A DNA stretch of 64,000 bases from Cryobacterium sp. Y82 (GCF_002929495.1 NZ_PJJJ01000037.1:336931-400930); one strand, 5' to 3'. Positions 33,075-43,500 are shown, counted from the stretch's first letter. Numbers and translations are program-made. Notes: generated from the sequence alone by a model not told the origin.

Positions 33075-33812
33075 GTCTCAACCCGCAAGGTCGACGACTT
33101 GGTCAAAGCGCTCGGCGCTGACACCGGCATCTCCAAGTCGGAGGTATTCCGGATCTGCGCCGGCCTCGATGCGGAAGTGGCCGAGTTCCGCGACCGGACC
33201 CGGGCCGCGCAGGATTTCCCGTATGTGTTCCTCGACGCCAGGTACTGCAAGGCGCGCGTTGGGCACCGTATCGTGTCCCAAGCAGTCGTCGTCGCGATCG
33301 GCGTGGCCGCCGACGGGCGCCGGGAAGTCCTCGGGTTTGACGTGGGCGACAGCGAGAATGAAGGCTTCTGGACGAGCTTCCTGCGGTCTCTGAAGACTTG
33401 AGGTCTGGACGGGGTGAAGCTTGTCATGTCTGACGCTCACACTGGGCTGAAGAAGGCCATCGGGACGGTCTTTCAGGGCGCCGGCTGGCAGAGGTGTCGG
33501 GTGCACTTCATGCGAAACGTCCTCGCGGTCGTGCCGAAGGGATCCCAGGAGATGGTGGCGTCGATCATCCGCACCATCTTCGCCCAGCCCGATCGCGAGC
33601 ACATCGAGAAGCAGTTTCGTGCGGCCACCACCATGCTTGCAAGGTCCCACCCGAAGGTCGCCGCGATGCTCACCGATGCCCAACCCGACTTGCTCGCGTT
33701 CGCTGCTTTTCCGCGGCGTCACTGGCGACAGATTTGGTCGACTAACCCGTTGGAACGGGTCAACAAAGAGATCAAACGCCGTACCGACACCGAAACGGGC
33801 TCTCACCGCTGA
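33075..33812 (+). pseudogene. IS256 family transposase fragment with internal stop
   Basis: The C-terminal two thirds of an IS256/Mutator-type DDE transposase. The frame reads VSTRKVDDLVKALG, SEVFRICAGLD, FPYVFLDARYCKARVG (first catalytic Asp), LGFDVGDSENEGFW, then TGA at 33399-33401 where relatives have an Arg codon (one C to T change of CGA). It continues in frame with VKLVMSDAHTGLKKAI (second Asp), WQRCRVHFMRN and FPRRHWRQIWSTNPLERVNK (Glu region). The N-terminus is missing and the end (TDTETGSHR) is fused to neighbouring DNA, so it is inactive. Confidence 0.88.
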
Positions 33813-33837
33813 TGCAGTGAGAGCCCGTTCCGGTGTC
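33786..33837. terminator. long hairpin, bidirectional terminator
   Basis: A 21-base arm (33786-33806) pairs with 33817-33837 at 20 of 21 positions around a 10-base loop. It lies 12 bases after the stop of the leftward surface-protein gene and inside the last codons of the transposase fragment. It most likely belongs to the surface-protein gene and has been captured at the transposase breakpoint. No clear T-tract. Confidence 0.7.
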
Positions 33838-33849
33838 ATCTCGTGGCCG

Positions 33850-36144
33850 TTACCCCGCGGTCACGGTCACCGGACCCACGACGCCACCCAGAGTGGAATC
33901 GAGCCAGACCGTGCCAGGGTTGCTGACCCCAGTCCTGAGCCGGTAGGTAAACACTCCACCGGTCTGCGGCGCCGCCGCTGCGGTGATTGGCGCTCGTCCA
34001 ATGACAGGACCGGTCGGTCCATCACGATGGATCGTCACGGTGCCGCCGACCGACGAACTGATACCGTCGATTCTAAAGTCGCGCGCCTTCCACCTCGCCC
34101 CGGTGACACTGATCTGGCTGGCGATCGGCGTGATTCGCACCTCATCGGTGCGCACGGCAGAACCCGAAGTAACAGTCAGTCGGAAGGTCAGCGGATTGTT
34201 CGTCATCGGTGTCGCGAAGAGCGGCAAGGCGAACGTTGGCTTGACCGTCGTTGGCCCTGAAAGGGTGACGCGGTCGGGATCCGTTGGCCCATTGAGCACC
34301 TGCTCCCACAGGTAGGTCGTTTCCGTGCTGGTCGAGCGGCTACCATCGAGCACCACCGTGGTTGCGGTGACTGCCCGAGTGATCGCCTGATCGGCTCCCG
34401 CGTTAGCGACGAGAGCGCCGAGTGCTTGGACCGGGTCGGACTTCGCCGATGCGACACTGGAGCCGTTAGCATTGCTCGCAGTGACCGTAAACTGATAGGC
34501 CGTATCTGGAGTCAGACCGTCGAAGACGAGTGTCGTCACATCTCCCGCAGTGGTGCGTGCGGGGCCCGCCGCAGCTCCATCAGCGGTGTACGCCTGCACG
34601 GAATAGCCTGTCACCGTGAGTTCCGGTGCCCCAGGGTTTGCAGCAGCCCAGTTCAGCGTCACGCTTCCCGTGCCGGCGAGCGGTGGCGAGGAGAAGGTTG
34701 GCGTGGAGGGGAGAGGATCATTCGTGACGGTCAACACCACCTGGCCCTGCGTCGAGATGTTGCCGGATGGGTCGACCGCGGCAAAGTTCACGGTCGTCGT
34801 TGCGGCAATGTTGATGGGCTGCGTGTAGAGCACAGCGACCGCGGACAAAGTGCCGCCGGATAGAAAAATATCCGACCCATCGGTCGTGTAATACAGCTCA
34901 GCTGCCGCCTCATTGGAGCTCAGGGTGAGCTGTTGGGCGGTGCGGAATGACCCGCTCTGGGGGGAGGCCGTAACCAGGGGCGCCACGATGTCGGTGACCG
35001 GGATGGCATGCACGGCGGGGAAGGTTTCGCCCGCGCTGCTTACTGAAACGAGAAAAACGTCATACGTCTCGGCTGGATTAAGCCCCGAAATCGTGGTGGC
35101 CTTCGCCGTAGGGGAGTCGATGCGCTTGCCAAATTCCGCGCGCTCTCCGTTGATGACCGTTTGCGCCACCGCGTGAACCCGGTAGCCGGTGATCGCCGGG
35201 GTGCCGGGGATCGCTTGTGCTGGCGTCCACGTGATCTTGAGGGAATCTGCCACCGTGGCGGCGATCACATCGGTCGCTCCGGCGGGTCCTGATTGCAACG
35301 GACCGTTCGGGCATCCGCCCATTCCAGGACCGCCCAATTCGCCAAACTCGGCGATGGTGAGGCCTTGGCGGTTAGCGGCGGCATCTTCGAGCTGCCAGGA
35401 CATCGCGCGCACACCGCTTCCGGCGGCAGCAGCAATGCTGGCAGCATCCTGGCTGTCGAACACGTAGGTGGCCGTGAAAGTGTTAGGGCCCGCAATGCCG
35501 AACGCGAGCGATGAGCTGTAGCCCACGTTGGCTGTAAGCGGTCCAGGCACAGCGCGCACGTCCCGACGGCCGATAGCTGTGTTCTTGAACGCTGGTTCGA
35601 CGATTCGTTGCTCTACCTGAGCTTGATTTGCACCGTCGCCAATGAAACCGTTGATGGTGACGGTGACGCCGTCGGCGGCAAGCACCGGCGTTGCTGTCAC
35701 ATATACGTCTTGGGTTGTGGTGTCACCGGCTGCAGTTGCACCGAACTTCATCGACACGAGATCTCCGGACCGGATGTCGGGGGTAACTTTCAGGGTTGTG
35801 CCGGCGCCCCAGCAGACCCCGCCCGGGTGGTTGATCTCGAACGCGACATCGCCCGCGCCCACAACCGACTCCGCTGAGCCAATCACACCTACCCCGGGAC
35901 GCGTCACCTCCACGGTTGCGACCTGGCCAATGTGTTCCTGGTAACCCTCGATGGTGATGAAGTCGCGGTCAGGGAAGACGACGATGTTGTTGGGAAAGGT
36001 CGGGACAGCCGCCGAAGCGGCCGGTACAGCGATGATGAACGGTGCAATCAGCACTGCTGCTGAGACTCCAAACACGGTCGCGCGCCTTACGGAAGAAGTC
36101 CTGTTTCCAGGACCCGCCGCAGATGGGCTGGTTTTCACGGTCAT
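33850..36144 (-). CDS. secreted fibronectin type III multidomain protein
   Basis: A 764-residue exported protein. A signal peptide ends near AVPAASA (about residue 45). An N-terminal adhesin-like region with two Cys is followed by a fibronectin type III domain (about 285-385, TGYRVHAVAQ), a chitobiase-like C-terminal domain (about 390-480, ELYYTTDGSD), a second fibronectin domain (about 485-575, TGYSVQAYTADG) and a PKD/Ig-like domain (GADQAITRAV, VVLDGSRST). There is no LPxTG anchor. The ATG at 36144 has AAGGAG upstream. It probably acts in surface or polysaccharide contact; it sits between transposase remnants. Confidence 0.78.
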   Translation of the reverse strand: MTVKTSPSAAGPGNRTSSVRRATVFGVSAAVLIAPFIIAVPAASAAVPTFPNNIVVFPDRDFITIEGYQEHIGQVATVEVTRPGVGVIGSAESVVGAGDVAFEINHPGGVCWGAGTTLKVTPDIRSGDLVSMKFGATAAGDTTTQDVYVTATPVLAADGVTVTINGFIGDGANQAQVEQRIVEPAFKNTAIGRRDVRAVPGPLTANVGYSSSLAFGIAGPNTFTATYVFDSQDAASIAAAAGSGVRAMSWQLEDAAANRQGLTIAEFGELGGPGMGGCPNGPLQSGPAGATDVIAATVADSLKITWTPAQAIPGTPAITGYRVHAVAQTVINGERAEFGKRIDSPTAKATTISGLNPAETYDVFLVSVSSAGETFPAVHAIPVTDIVAPLVTASPQSGSFRTAQQLTLSSNEAAAELYYTTDGSDIFLSGGTLSAVAVLYTQPINIAATTTVNFAAVDPSGNISTQGQVVLTVTNDPLPSTPTFSSPPLAGTGSVTLNWAAANPGAPELTVTGYSVQAYTADGAAAGPARTTAGDVTTLVFDGLTPDTAYQFTVTASNANGSSVASAKSDPVQALGALVANAGADQAITRAVTATTVVLDGSRSTSTETTYLWEQVLNGPTDPDRVTLSGPTTVKPTFALPLFATPMTNNPLTFRLTVTSGSAVRTDEVRITPIASQISVTGARWKARDFRIDGISSSVGGTVTIHRDGPTGPVIGRAPITAAAAPQTGGVFTYRLRTGVSNPGTVWLDSTLGGVVGPVTVTAG

Positions 36145-36404
36145 CCACTCCTTCATAAAAGTGCGCGAATAATTCACGCATAATTGCACTCTCGTCCCGG
36201 GGCCTTGGAAAAACCATGTCCCTCCAGCCGCGACATTGGTGACCAGGAGTGGCGCCTTGTGTTGTCCAGCGTCGGAGTCGGTAGAGGCTTCTGACTACGT
36301 GAAAAATGGAAAGTCACCTAGAACGGTCAAACTCACCACCTCGAATCCAGCGGATAAATCGATTCTGCAACCCGATCAGTCGATATTCATCCGCGGATTG
36401 TATT

Positions 36405-36684
36405 CCCGTAATCCGTCCCGGACTGCTCCAACGCCTTACGTACCCCGATCGCCTTTTGGGCGGTCGTGTCCGTGAGTTTCGGCGGGCTCGCTTCGGGCGT
36501 CTCGATCGCGGTTCCAATGCCGCCGCCGGCCCCTCCGGTGCGGCACGTTTCCGGATCGCGTAAAACGTCTCCCGCGCGATGTTGTGCTCGGCCAGAACGT
36601 GCTCACCGCTCCATGCGGAGCCGCGGGAGGCCACTGGACGATGGCAAGACGGACACGGGAATCGACAGGTTCAATTCGGCTCAT
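36405..36684 (-). pseudogene. IS481-type transposase N-terminal fragment with two frameshifts
   Basis: Three frames on the minus strand join into the start of an IS481/IS3-like transposase. From 36684: MSRIEPVDSRVRLAIVQWP and HGAVSTF. Next frame: LAEHNIARETFYAIRKRA and ALEPRSRRPK, the helix-turn-helix region. Third frame: LTDTTAQKAIGVRKALEQSG. The rest, including the DDE core, is absent. It is dead and lies between the surface-protein promoter region and the tRNA-Ser gene. Confidence 0.7.
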
Positions 36685-36793
36685 CCCTCAAACATCGACG
36701 GAGAACTGTCAGGACCCAACACCACAAAATGGTCAGAGATTAACTGACCCAGAACCGTCAGAGATGTCCTGACAGATAACAGGTAAAACGAAA

Positions 36794-36830
36794 CCCCCTA
36801 CTCCCCAGTGAAACACTGGGATGTAGGGGG
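36794..36830. terminator. rho-independent-type terminator
   Basis: CCCCCTAC-T-CCCCAGTG pairs with CACTGGG-AT-GTAGGGGG around an AAA loop, and TTTTT follows on the plus strand. On the minus strand it lies 8 bases after the tRNA-Ser gene with TTTCGTTTT beyond, so it probably ends tRNA transcription. Confidence 0.8.
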
Positions 36831-36837
36831 TTTTTCG

Positions 36838-36927
36838 TGGCGGTACCGGTGGGATTTGAACCCACGGTGGAGTCTCCCCCACACGACTTTTCGAGAGTCG
36901 CACCTTCGGCCGCTCGGACACGGTACC
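36838..36927 (-). tRNA. tRNA-Ser (anticodon CGA), CCA encoded
   Basis: On the minus strand the acceptor stem GGTACCG (from 36927) pairs with CGGTACC (36848-36842), discriminator G at 36841, followed by an encoded CCA (36840-36838). The anticodon stem CGACT/AGTCG encloses the loop CTCGAAA, giving anticodon CGA, which reads UCG serine codons. A long variable arm (GTGGGGGAGACTCCAC) and GGTTCAAATCC T-loop confirm a class II tRNA-Ser. It flanks the insertion-sequence scar zone. Confidence 0.95.
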
Positions 36928-37013
36928 GCGGACGATTCTAGTAGAGACTGGGGTCAGGCGCGAATCGGCGAACATGCAGCCGACACTCGGATGCCGCGGA
37001 GTAGCCTCAGCGG

Positions 37014-37793
37014 GTGACCTCACCAACTCCACGCATCCGTTCTGCCATCGCTACCGGAGCAGCCGTTGTCGCGACAGGCCTCGTGCTCGTCAGCACCTGG
37101 TGGCGGCACGACCTCGACCAGCAGAAGGCCATTCTCAACGAAACGCTTCCGGTGCACTCGGCGTGGTGGCGCGAAAACGCCAAACACCCGGGCGAACTGC
37201 TCTACGTCGCTATTGGCGACAGTGCCGCCCAGGGCATCGGGGCCTCAAGCCCAAACAAAAGCTATGTCGGCGTTCTCGCTGATCACGTACGGCTGGCGAC
37301 CGGACGGACGGTTCGCGTCGTGAATCTCAGCGTGTCGGGTGCCACGGTTGCATTGGCTGTGCGCGACCAGCTTCCGCGCTTTGACAAGCTCGAGCCCGAC
37401 CTCATCACGGTCGCGATCGGCGCCAACGACATCGCCCAATGGAACCCTGAGGCCTTTGAAACTGGTATCCGCTCTGTGTTCGACGCGCTGCCACCGCACG
37501 CCTTCGTCGCCGACCTCCCGTGCTTTCACCTGCCGCACAACGAAATCAAGGTGGCGGTGGCCAACGAGATCATTCGCCGGATCGCCGCCGCTAACAAGCT
37601 GACGGTGGTTCCGCTGCACGCGACGACCAAACGGGCTGGCTTCCGCAGCATCTTGACGCACGTCGCCAAGGATCTTTTTCACCCCAACGACCGTGGATAC
37701 CGGTCCTGGGCGGAAGCGTTTCTGCCGGCCATGAGTGCCGATGTCGCGCACCGTTTCTCGGCGGTCAGCCATACGCCAACCGAGGCCAGCTAG
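37014..37793 (+). CDS. SGNH/GDSL hydrolase family protein
   Basis: A 259-residue SGNH hydrolase (esterase or lipase type). Block I YVAIGDSAAQGIGAS has the nucleophile Ser, block III ITVAIGANDIAQ the GxND, and block V HPNDRGYRSWAEAF the Asp/His pair. An N-terminal hydrophobic segment (residues about 8-25) suggests a membrane anchor or signal. The GTG at 37014 is used. Substrate unknown; it precedes radA on the same strand with a 53-base gap. Confidence 0.85.
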   Translation: MTSPTPRIRSAIATGAAVVATGLVLVSTWWRHDLDQQKAILNETLPVHSAWWRENAKHPGELLYVAIGDSAAQGIGASSPNKSYVGVLADHVRLATGRTVRVVNLSVSGATVALAVRDQLPRFDKLEPDLITVAIGANDIAQWNPEAFETGIRSVFDALPPHAFVADLPCFHLPHNEIKVAVANEIIRRIAAANKLTVVPLHATTKRAGFRSILTHVAKDLFHPNDRGYRSWAEAFLPAMSADVAHRFSAVSHTPTEAS

Positions 37794-37846
37794 AGGCTGC
37801 GCCGCGCGCACGGCCGACTGTCGGTGGCCCCGGCTAGGCTCGGGAT

Positions 37847-39211
37847 ATGGCAAAACCCGTCTCCTCTTTTCGCTGCTCCGAGTGCGGCTGGACCACCCTG
37901 AAATGGGCGGGCCGCTGCGGCGAATGCCAGCAGTGGGGCACCGTCGTCGACGCCGGCCAGGCAGCAGGCATTACCCGCAAGCTCAAGGCCGTCACACTCG
38001 TCGGGGATGGTATCGCGCGCCCCATCACCCACGTTGAAACGGACGCCGCCGCCCACTGGCCGACCGGCATCAACGAGTTCGACCGGGTGCTTGGCGGGGG
38101 CATCGTGCCCGGGTCGGTGATTCTGCTCAGCGGCGAGCCGGGCGTTGGCAAGTCCACGCTGCTGCTCGAAGTCGCGTCCAAAGCGGCGGCGGCAAAGAGC
38201 CGCGTGCTCTACGTCAGCGCAGAAGAGTCCGTGAGCCAGGTACGATTGCGCGCCGAACGCACCAACGCGCTCGAACCCGAACTGTACATCGCCGCCGAAA
38301 CCGACCTCGGGGTCATTCTCGGTCAGATCGACGCGGTCAAGCCCGACCTCATTATCATCGACTCCGTGCAGACCGTGTCGAGTGCACTCTCCGACGGTTC
38401 GCCGGGCATGCCCAGCCAAGTGCGGGAGGTCGCATCCACTCTTATCCGGGTCGCCAAAGACCGCAATCTGCCGGTGCTGCTGGTCGGTCACGTCACCAAA
38501 GACGGCTCGATTGCCGGGCCGCGGGTGCTTGAGCACCTGGTCGACGTGGTCTGCCAGTTCGAAGGCGATCGCCAGACGTCGCTGCGATTCATTCGGGCGC
38601 TCAAGAATCGATTCGGACCGACCGACGAGGTTGGCTGCTTCGAGATGACCGGTGATGGCATCGTCGAGGTGCCCGACCCGAGCGGGTTGTTTCTGAGCCG
38701 AGCCACCGAGCCGGTCGATGGCACCTGTGTCACGGTCGCTCTGGAGGGTCGCCGCGCGATGCCGGTCGAGGTGCAGGCGCTCGTCACCGACACCCAGGCT
38801 CCGAACCCGCGCCGCGTCACGAGCGGCGTCGACTCAGCCCGCGTGGCCATGCTCCTCGCCGTGTTGCAGGAGCGTGCGGGCATGAATCTGTCGACCAAAG
38901 ACGTCTACGTGTCAACGGTCGGCGGTATCCGTCTAAATGAACCGGCCGCCGACTTGGCAATCGCGCTCGCCATCGCCTCCGCGTTCACAGGGCTCGCAGT
39001 GGCACACAACGTGGTCGCGTTCGGTGAGATCAGCCTGGCCGGCGAGGTGCGCGGCGCGCTCATGTCCAAGCAGCGCGTGAACGAGGCGGTGCGCCTGGGC
39101 TTCACGACCCAGATTGACGCCGCCTGCGGGTCGATCCACGCGGCGGTTGCCCTGGCGCTTGGCACCACCCGTAAGCCGCGCGACGCTGAACTGGATCGAG
39201 CGTGGGGATAG
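37847..39211 (+). CDS. radA: DNA repair protein RadA
   Basis: A 454-residue RadA (Sms) helicase that promotes branch migration in homologous recombination. It has the N-terminal zinc finger CSECGW...CGEC (residues about 8-28), the Walker A GEPGVGKST near 103, the RadA signature KNRFGPTDEVGCF near 255, and a C-terminal Lon-protease-like domain (VSTVGGIRLNEPAADLAIAL). Length is normal. Confidence 0.96.
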   Translation: MAKPVSSFRCSECGWTTLKWAGRCGECQQWGTVVDAGQAAGITRKLKAVTLVGDGIARPITHVETDAAAHWPTGINEFDRVLGGGIVPGSVILLSGEPGVGKSTLLLEVASKAAAAKSRVLYVSAEESVSQVRLRAERTNALEPELYIAAETDLGVILGQIDAVKPDLIIIDSVQTVSSALSDGSPGMPSQVREVASTLIRVAKDRNLPVLLVGHVTKDGSIAGPRVLEHLVDVVCQFEGDRQTSLRFIRALKNRFGPTDEVGCFEMTGDGIVEVPDPSGLFLSRATEPVDGTCVTVALEGRRAMPVEVQALVTDTQAPNPRRVTSGVDSARVAMLLAVLQERAGMNLSTKDVYVSTVGGIRLNEPAADLAIALAIASAFTGLAVAHNVVAFGEISLAGEVRGALMSKQRVNEAVRLGFTTQIDAACGSIHAAVALALGTTRKPRDAELDRAWG

Positions 39212-39221
39212 GCCAGGGTGG

Positions 39222-39246
39222 TTCAGGGGGTCGGTGACCCGCTGAA
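39222..39246. terminator. hairpin between convergent genes
   Basis: TTCAGGGGGTC pairs with GACCCGCTGAA with one mismatch around a GGT loop, 11 bases after the radA stop and before the leftward SseB-like gene. It probably terminates both genes; there is no clear T-tract. Confidence 0.5.
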
Positions 39247-39269
39247 CGCGCGATACAGACGCTCGATCG

Positions 39270-39677
39270 TTATTCGGTGTCGCCCTCGCCGAGCTGCGGG
39301 CTCAGCGCCTTCAGCAGGTCGGCCGGAGCCGCCTGCATTACATTTGGCCCGGCAATATCGAAGAAGACCATTTCCAATGTCGAGGCGTGCACGGTGAGAA
39401 ACTCCCGCAACCACTGGCCATCGCAGACCATAACCTGCGGGTTGATGTCATCGGGAACCACACGCACGTAGTTCTCCGCCGCGGAGAAGAGCAGCAGCAT
39501 CCGCTTGTCGGAGCCTTCGCGGCCAAAGACACGCACCTGTGCTGCCTCGCCGTTGACAACGAGTTGAGGCACGATCATGTAATCGTTGCGCAGCGCATAG
39601 GCGACGGCGACGACGTCTTGGGCCGCCAGTGCGGCGGCGAGCGCCTCGGAACGGGTGTTGGCAGTCGTATCGGTCAC
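39270..39677 (-). CDS. SseB-like domain protein
   Basis: A 135-residue protein with an SseB-type alpha/beta fold (LAAALAAQDVVAVAYALRND, VRVFGREGSDKRMLLLFSA, MVCDGQWLREFLTVH, VFFDIAGPNVMQAAP). SseB-like proteins occur widely in actinobacteria without defined function. Begins at a GTG. No signal or membrane segment. It lies upstream (in transcript order downstream of 39758..40405 on the same strand) and may be cotranscribed. Confidence 0.65.
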   Translation of the reverse strand: MTDTTANTRSEALAAALAAQDVVAVAYALRNDYMIVPQLVVNGEAAQVRVFGREGSDKRMLLLFSAAENYVRVVPDDINPQVMVCDGQWLREFLTVHASTLEMVFFDIAGPNVMQAAPADLLKALSPQLGEGDTE

Positions 39678-39757
39678 TCACTCATTCAATCAGCCGCGGC
39701 CGTGCACGCCCAGCTGGCAGCACACGCCACGAGCGAACGGATACCTCAGCGCAAACC

Positions 39758-40405
39758 CTAGTTGAGAATCATCAGCGCCGGGTCGGCCGCTTCGATGCCG
39801 TCCACGGTCACGTGCAGGTAGTACGACGCTCCGCCAGCCGGAACCGCAGTACGGGCTTCCGCTGCGCAGGTGTCAACGGTCGAGCGCGTGCGATCCCAGG
39901 TAATCGCGGCAGCGAGGGGCATGACGACCCCGGGCTTGAGGGTTACCTGGGCGTCGATCGGGTTGGTCTGGCAGTCCGTCGAGGTCCAGTAAACGTCCGT
40001 GCCACTCATCACGGTGAACACCTGCCTGGCGTTTCCGGCGTTGATGACACAGTCGGTGGTTCCGATGTTATTCAGGCTCAGCGATAGCTGCGGCAGCGCG
40101 TCCGCCGCGTAGTTGGTCGCGTCGGTAACGGCCGCGACCTCTACGGCCGATGGGTCGCAGGCAGCGCCGGCGACGGCGGTGGCCGTCTCGGGAATCGTGG
40201 TGGCGGTATCCGTCGGTGCGGCCGAATTGGCCCCGGCGGCGGCAGGTGATTTCGGGGCGTCTGCGTCGCCCTTGCTTGCTCCCGGTTGCACGATGATGAG
40301 GAAGAGAATGACGAGCACGGCCAGAAGCCCGAGCCCCACTAGGAAACGCCGGCGCCGGTACACCTTGCTGGACTGGCGGCCGACCGATTGCTTGATCGTC
40401 GACAT
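39758..40405 (-). CDS. membrane-anchored extracytoplasmic protein (DUF4232-like)
   Basis: A 215-residue protein. A basic N-terminus and one membrane helix (about residues 24-42, FLVGLGLLAVLVILFLIIV) precede an Ala/Thr/Pro-rich linker and a beta-rich outer domain with four Cys (GAACDPSAVEV, TDCVINAG, STDCQTNP, VDTCAAEA) that could form disulfides. The outer domain recalls DUF4232. Function unknown. Confidence 0.65.
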   Translation of the reverse strand: MSTIKQSVGRQSSKVYRRRRFLVGLGLLAVLVILFLIIVQPGASKGDADAPKSPAAAGANSAAPTDTATTIPETATAVAGAACDPSAVEVAAVTDATNYAADALPQLSLSLNNIGTTDCVINAGNARQVFTVMSGTDVYWTSTDCQTNPIDAQVTLKPGVVMPLAAAITWDRTRSTVDTCAAEARTAVPAGGASYYLHVTVDGIEAADPALMILN

Positions 40406-40533
40406 GCCCCAAGGTTATTGAAGACGGTGCCAGAACCCGGTAATGGTGTGCGTGTCGGCAGCAATTGATGCCGGAAGAATCCAAGGCCCGCCCGCAATCG
40501 AAGGCGTGCGGACGGACCCTGACAACCACGGGG

Positions 40534-43500
40534 CTAGCGAAGTCCGTTCTTCAGCGGCTTCCTGGGGTGGTCGATTTTGACGTCGGTCCAACCGATCACG
40601 TCACCGCTCGCATTCTGCACGGAAACGCTGTATCGGCCGTGCTTGACGTCGTCGGCGAGAGTGACGCTCACAGTGCCCTCGGCGTTCACGAGCAACCAGC
40701 CACCGAGGTCGTCGGCCTTCTTCTTGGAGTAGGCCCACACCGACACATATTGCCCGGCGTGCTTCATTCCGACCTCGACCACAACCCTGTCGCCGGCGCG
40801 ATACGAATTCTGGTCGGTGTCGATCGCGGCCTTGAGTTTCTTCGTCAGCTCCTTCGCCGAGGCAGCCGTGGGCGCCTCGCCCGGCTCGGCAGTTACAGCC
40901 ACCGCGACGGCCAGCCGCACAGTGGTACCCGAATCGACGGCTGTCATCTCCAGCAGGCTGTTCTCGACCGCGTCGGCCGGGACTGTAACGGTCACGGTGG
41001 CCGTACCCGTCGAATCAACGGATGCCGTACCCACGTCAGTCCCCGACCACTTCAGCGCGAGTTGCGTGTTCTTCGGAGCGCCGAGCGAGGTGAGGTTGAG
41101 ACTTCCGACCGTGAGGGTGAGAGTGTCACCCGGATTGACCGGTGCCGTTGGGCCCCCGGTGATCGAGGCCTGGTTTGCCTTAAACGACGGCGACAGCGGG
41201 CTGTTGTGCTGAATGTAGGAAATCCAGGCGTCCCGGTCGACGAGGCCGGAGTCGCGCGTGTCCGTTCCATTCTTGAACTCGCGAAAATTGTCGCCGCCGG
41301 TGAGTAGAAAGTTGAACGAACCGATGCGATATGACTGTGCCGGATCGAGCTGCGTCCCGTCGATCCAGATGCCCGTCACACGGTCCCCCGCGGCACGAGC
41401 GGCATCGAAGGTGTAATTCACGTTGTCGCTCAGGCCGAGTTGCAGGAACGGACGGCTCGGAATCGTGCCGTCTGCGTTGGTCTGCCACTGCTGTTCGAGA
41501 ACGGTCTTGAACTGTGCGCCGGTAAGACTTGTCGTCCACAGGTTGTTCAGGAACGGCAGCACAGCGTTCGCCTCGGCATACGTCACGACACCGTCGGGAG
41601 CGCGTGAGAGGTCGGCACGCATACCACCGGGGTTGACGATGCCGATCTCGGCACCACCGATAGCGGGGTCAGCCAAGGATTCGCGCAGCGAGTTTGCGAC
41701 GAGGGTGCCCATAGAAGAGGGCGCCATGCGGTTTTCGGCGCACGGGGCGACTCCGCCGATGCAGGCTCGGGTGATATCGGCGGTGATCGACCCCACCGGT
41801 ACGTTGCCCTGGATCGCAGCCTCCGCCAGCGCGGCGTTCGTTATTGCTTGAACTTCAGCAGCGCGCGGGTAGGCGGCCACGAGGTCGGCATCGGGCACGG
41901 TGGAGCGGGCTACGTTGCGGTTGGTCACGGTGGTCGTGTCACCCGAGGCGATGTCGTAGCTGAGCACAACCTGTCCGATGTTCTCACCGTAGTTGCCGGT
42001 CTGCAGCACGGGACGCGTCACGCCATCAGCCGCACCGGGGACCTGCGCGTCCCACGCGTACTGCTTGTGCGTGTGGCCGGTGAAGATCGCGTCGACCGCA
42101 GGCGTTGTGTCATTCACGATGCTCGCAAAGGCTCCGCCGGCGGCGAGCTCCTGCTCGAGCGTTGCGCCGTCAGGGATTCCCGCGCCCGCGCCCTCGTGGT
42201 ACTCGGCGATCAGCACATCCGCTTCACCGTTAGACGGGTCGCCGTCGGTCAGTTGAGATGCCACTCGGTTGACAGCTGCGACCGGGTCGCCGAAGCTCAG
42301 GGTCGCGATTCCGTTGGGTGATACGAGTGCGGGGGTCTCTTCGGTGACCGCCCCGATTACACCCACGGTGATGCCGGCCACATCGAGCAGTGCGTATTCC
42401 TGCATCGCGGGCGTTTCCGTGCCGGAGTTGTAGACGTTCGCTCCGAGATAGTCGAAGTCGGCCGCGTCGGCCACCCGGCCGGTGAGGTCAGCGAAGCCTT
42501 GGTCGAACTCGTGGTTGCCCACGCCGGAGGCAGCGAGGTCGAGGGCGTTGAGAACGTCAATGGTGGGCCGGTCATTTTGCGACGCCGACGCGAACAACGA
42601 GGCGCCGATATTGTCGCCGTCGGAAAGGAACAGTGAGTTCGCGTCGCCGTACTCGGCCCGCAGCTGCTCAATGGTTCCGGCGAACTTGACGGTGTTCGCA
42701 TCAATGCGTCCGTGGAAATCGTTGATGTTGAGCAGATTGAGCTCGATCGCGGTGGGGGCCGCGAGGTTGAGCCCGAGGATAACCGGGTCGTGGTCTGAGG
42801 ACCGGAAGGCATCGGCGACGTAGAAGTCGGTCACATTGTTGTTGTAGCGGCTGTACTCGAGGGCGACCGATTCGACGGAGTTGATGTTCCAGACGTCGAC
42901 GGCGTTCACCGTGGCATCCGCTTCGGGCGAAGCGAACACGTGGTCGAGTGAGCCGACCGTGCCGCCGAAGGCGTAGGTGTACTCGCCGCTCTTGTTGCCC
43001 TGGTTGATGTAGCCGGCCTTGAGCAGCACCTGCATGGGATCTTCACGGTCGTAGGCGTTGAAGTCACCGGTGAGAAAAACCCGGTCAATGCCGGAATCGG
43101 CCTTCATCTGATCGGCGAAGGCTACGAGCGCCGTGGCCTGCTCGACCCGCGTCGGGTTGGAGGCGCCCTGCCCGTCGCCCTGGTCGGCGTTGTCCCCGGT
43201 GCCGGACCCCTTCGATTTGAAGTGGTTGACGATGGCGAGGAAGCTGCTCTCCTCATCGCCGACCAACGCAAATGCCTGTGCGAGCGGTTCGCGTGCGCGA
43301 CCGTTGAACGCGATGGATTCGGTCAGAATGACCGACTCCCCCACCGTTTCAACGAGGGCCGGCTTGTAGATGAACGCGGTGCGAATGACGTCTTCACTAG
43401 CTGGACGCGCCGCCGGCGAGGCCACAAACGCCCAGACGTCACTGCCCGCAGCTGTGTTGAGCGCCGCGGTCAGGTTGCCGAGGGCGTCGTCGCGGTCCTT

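Noticed and set aside
33078-33839. A 253-codon frame antisense to the IS256 fragment
   Set aside because: The plus strand encodes clear transposase motifs; the minus frame is a shadow.
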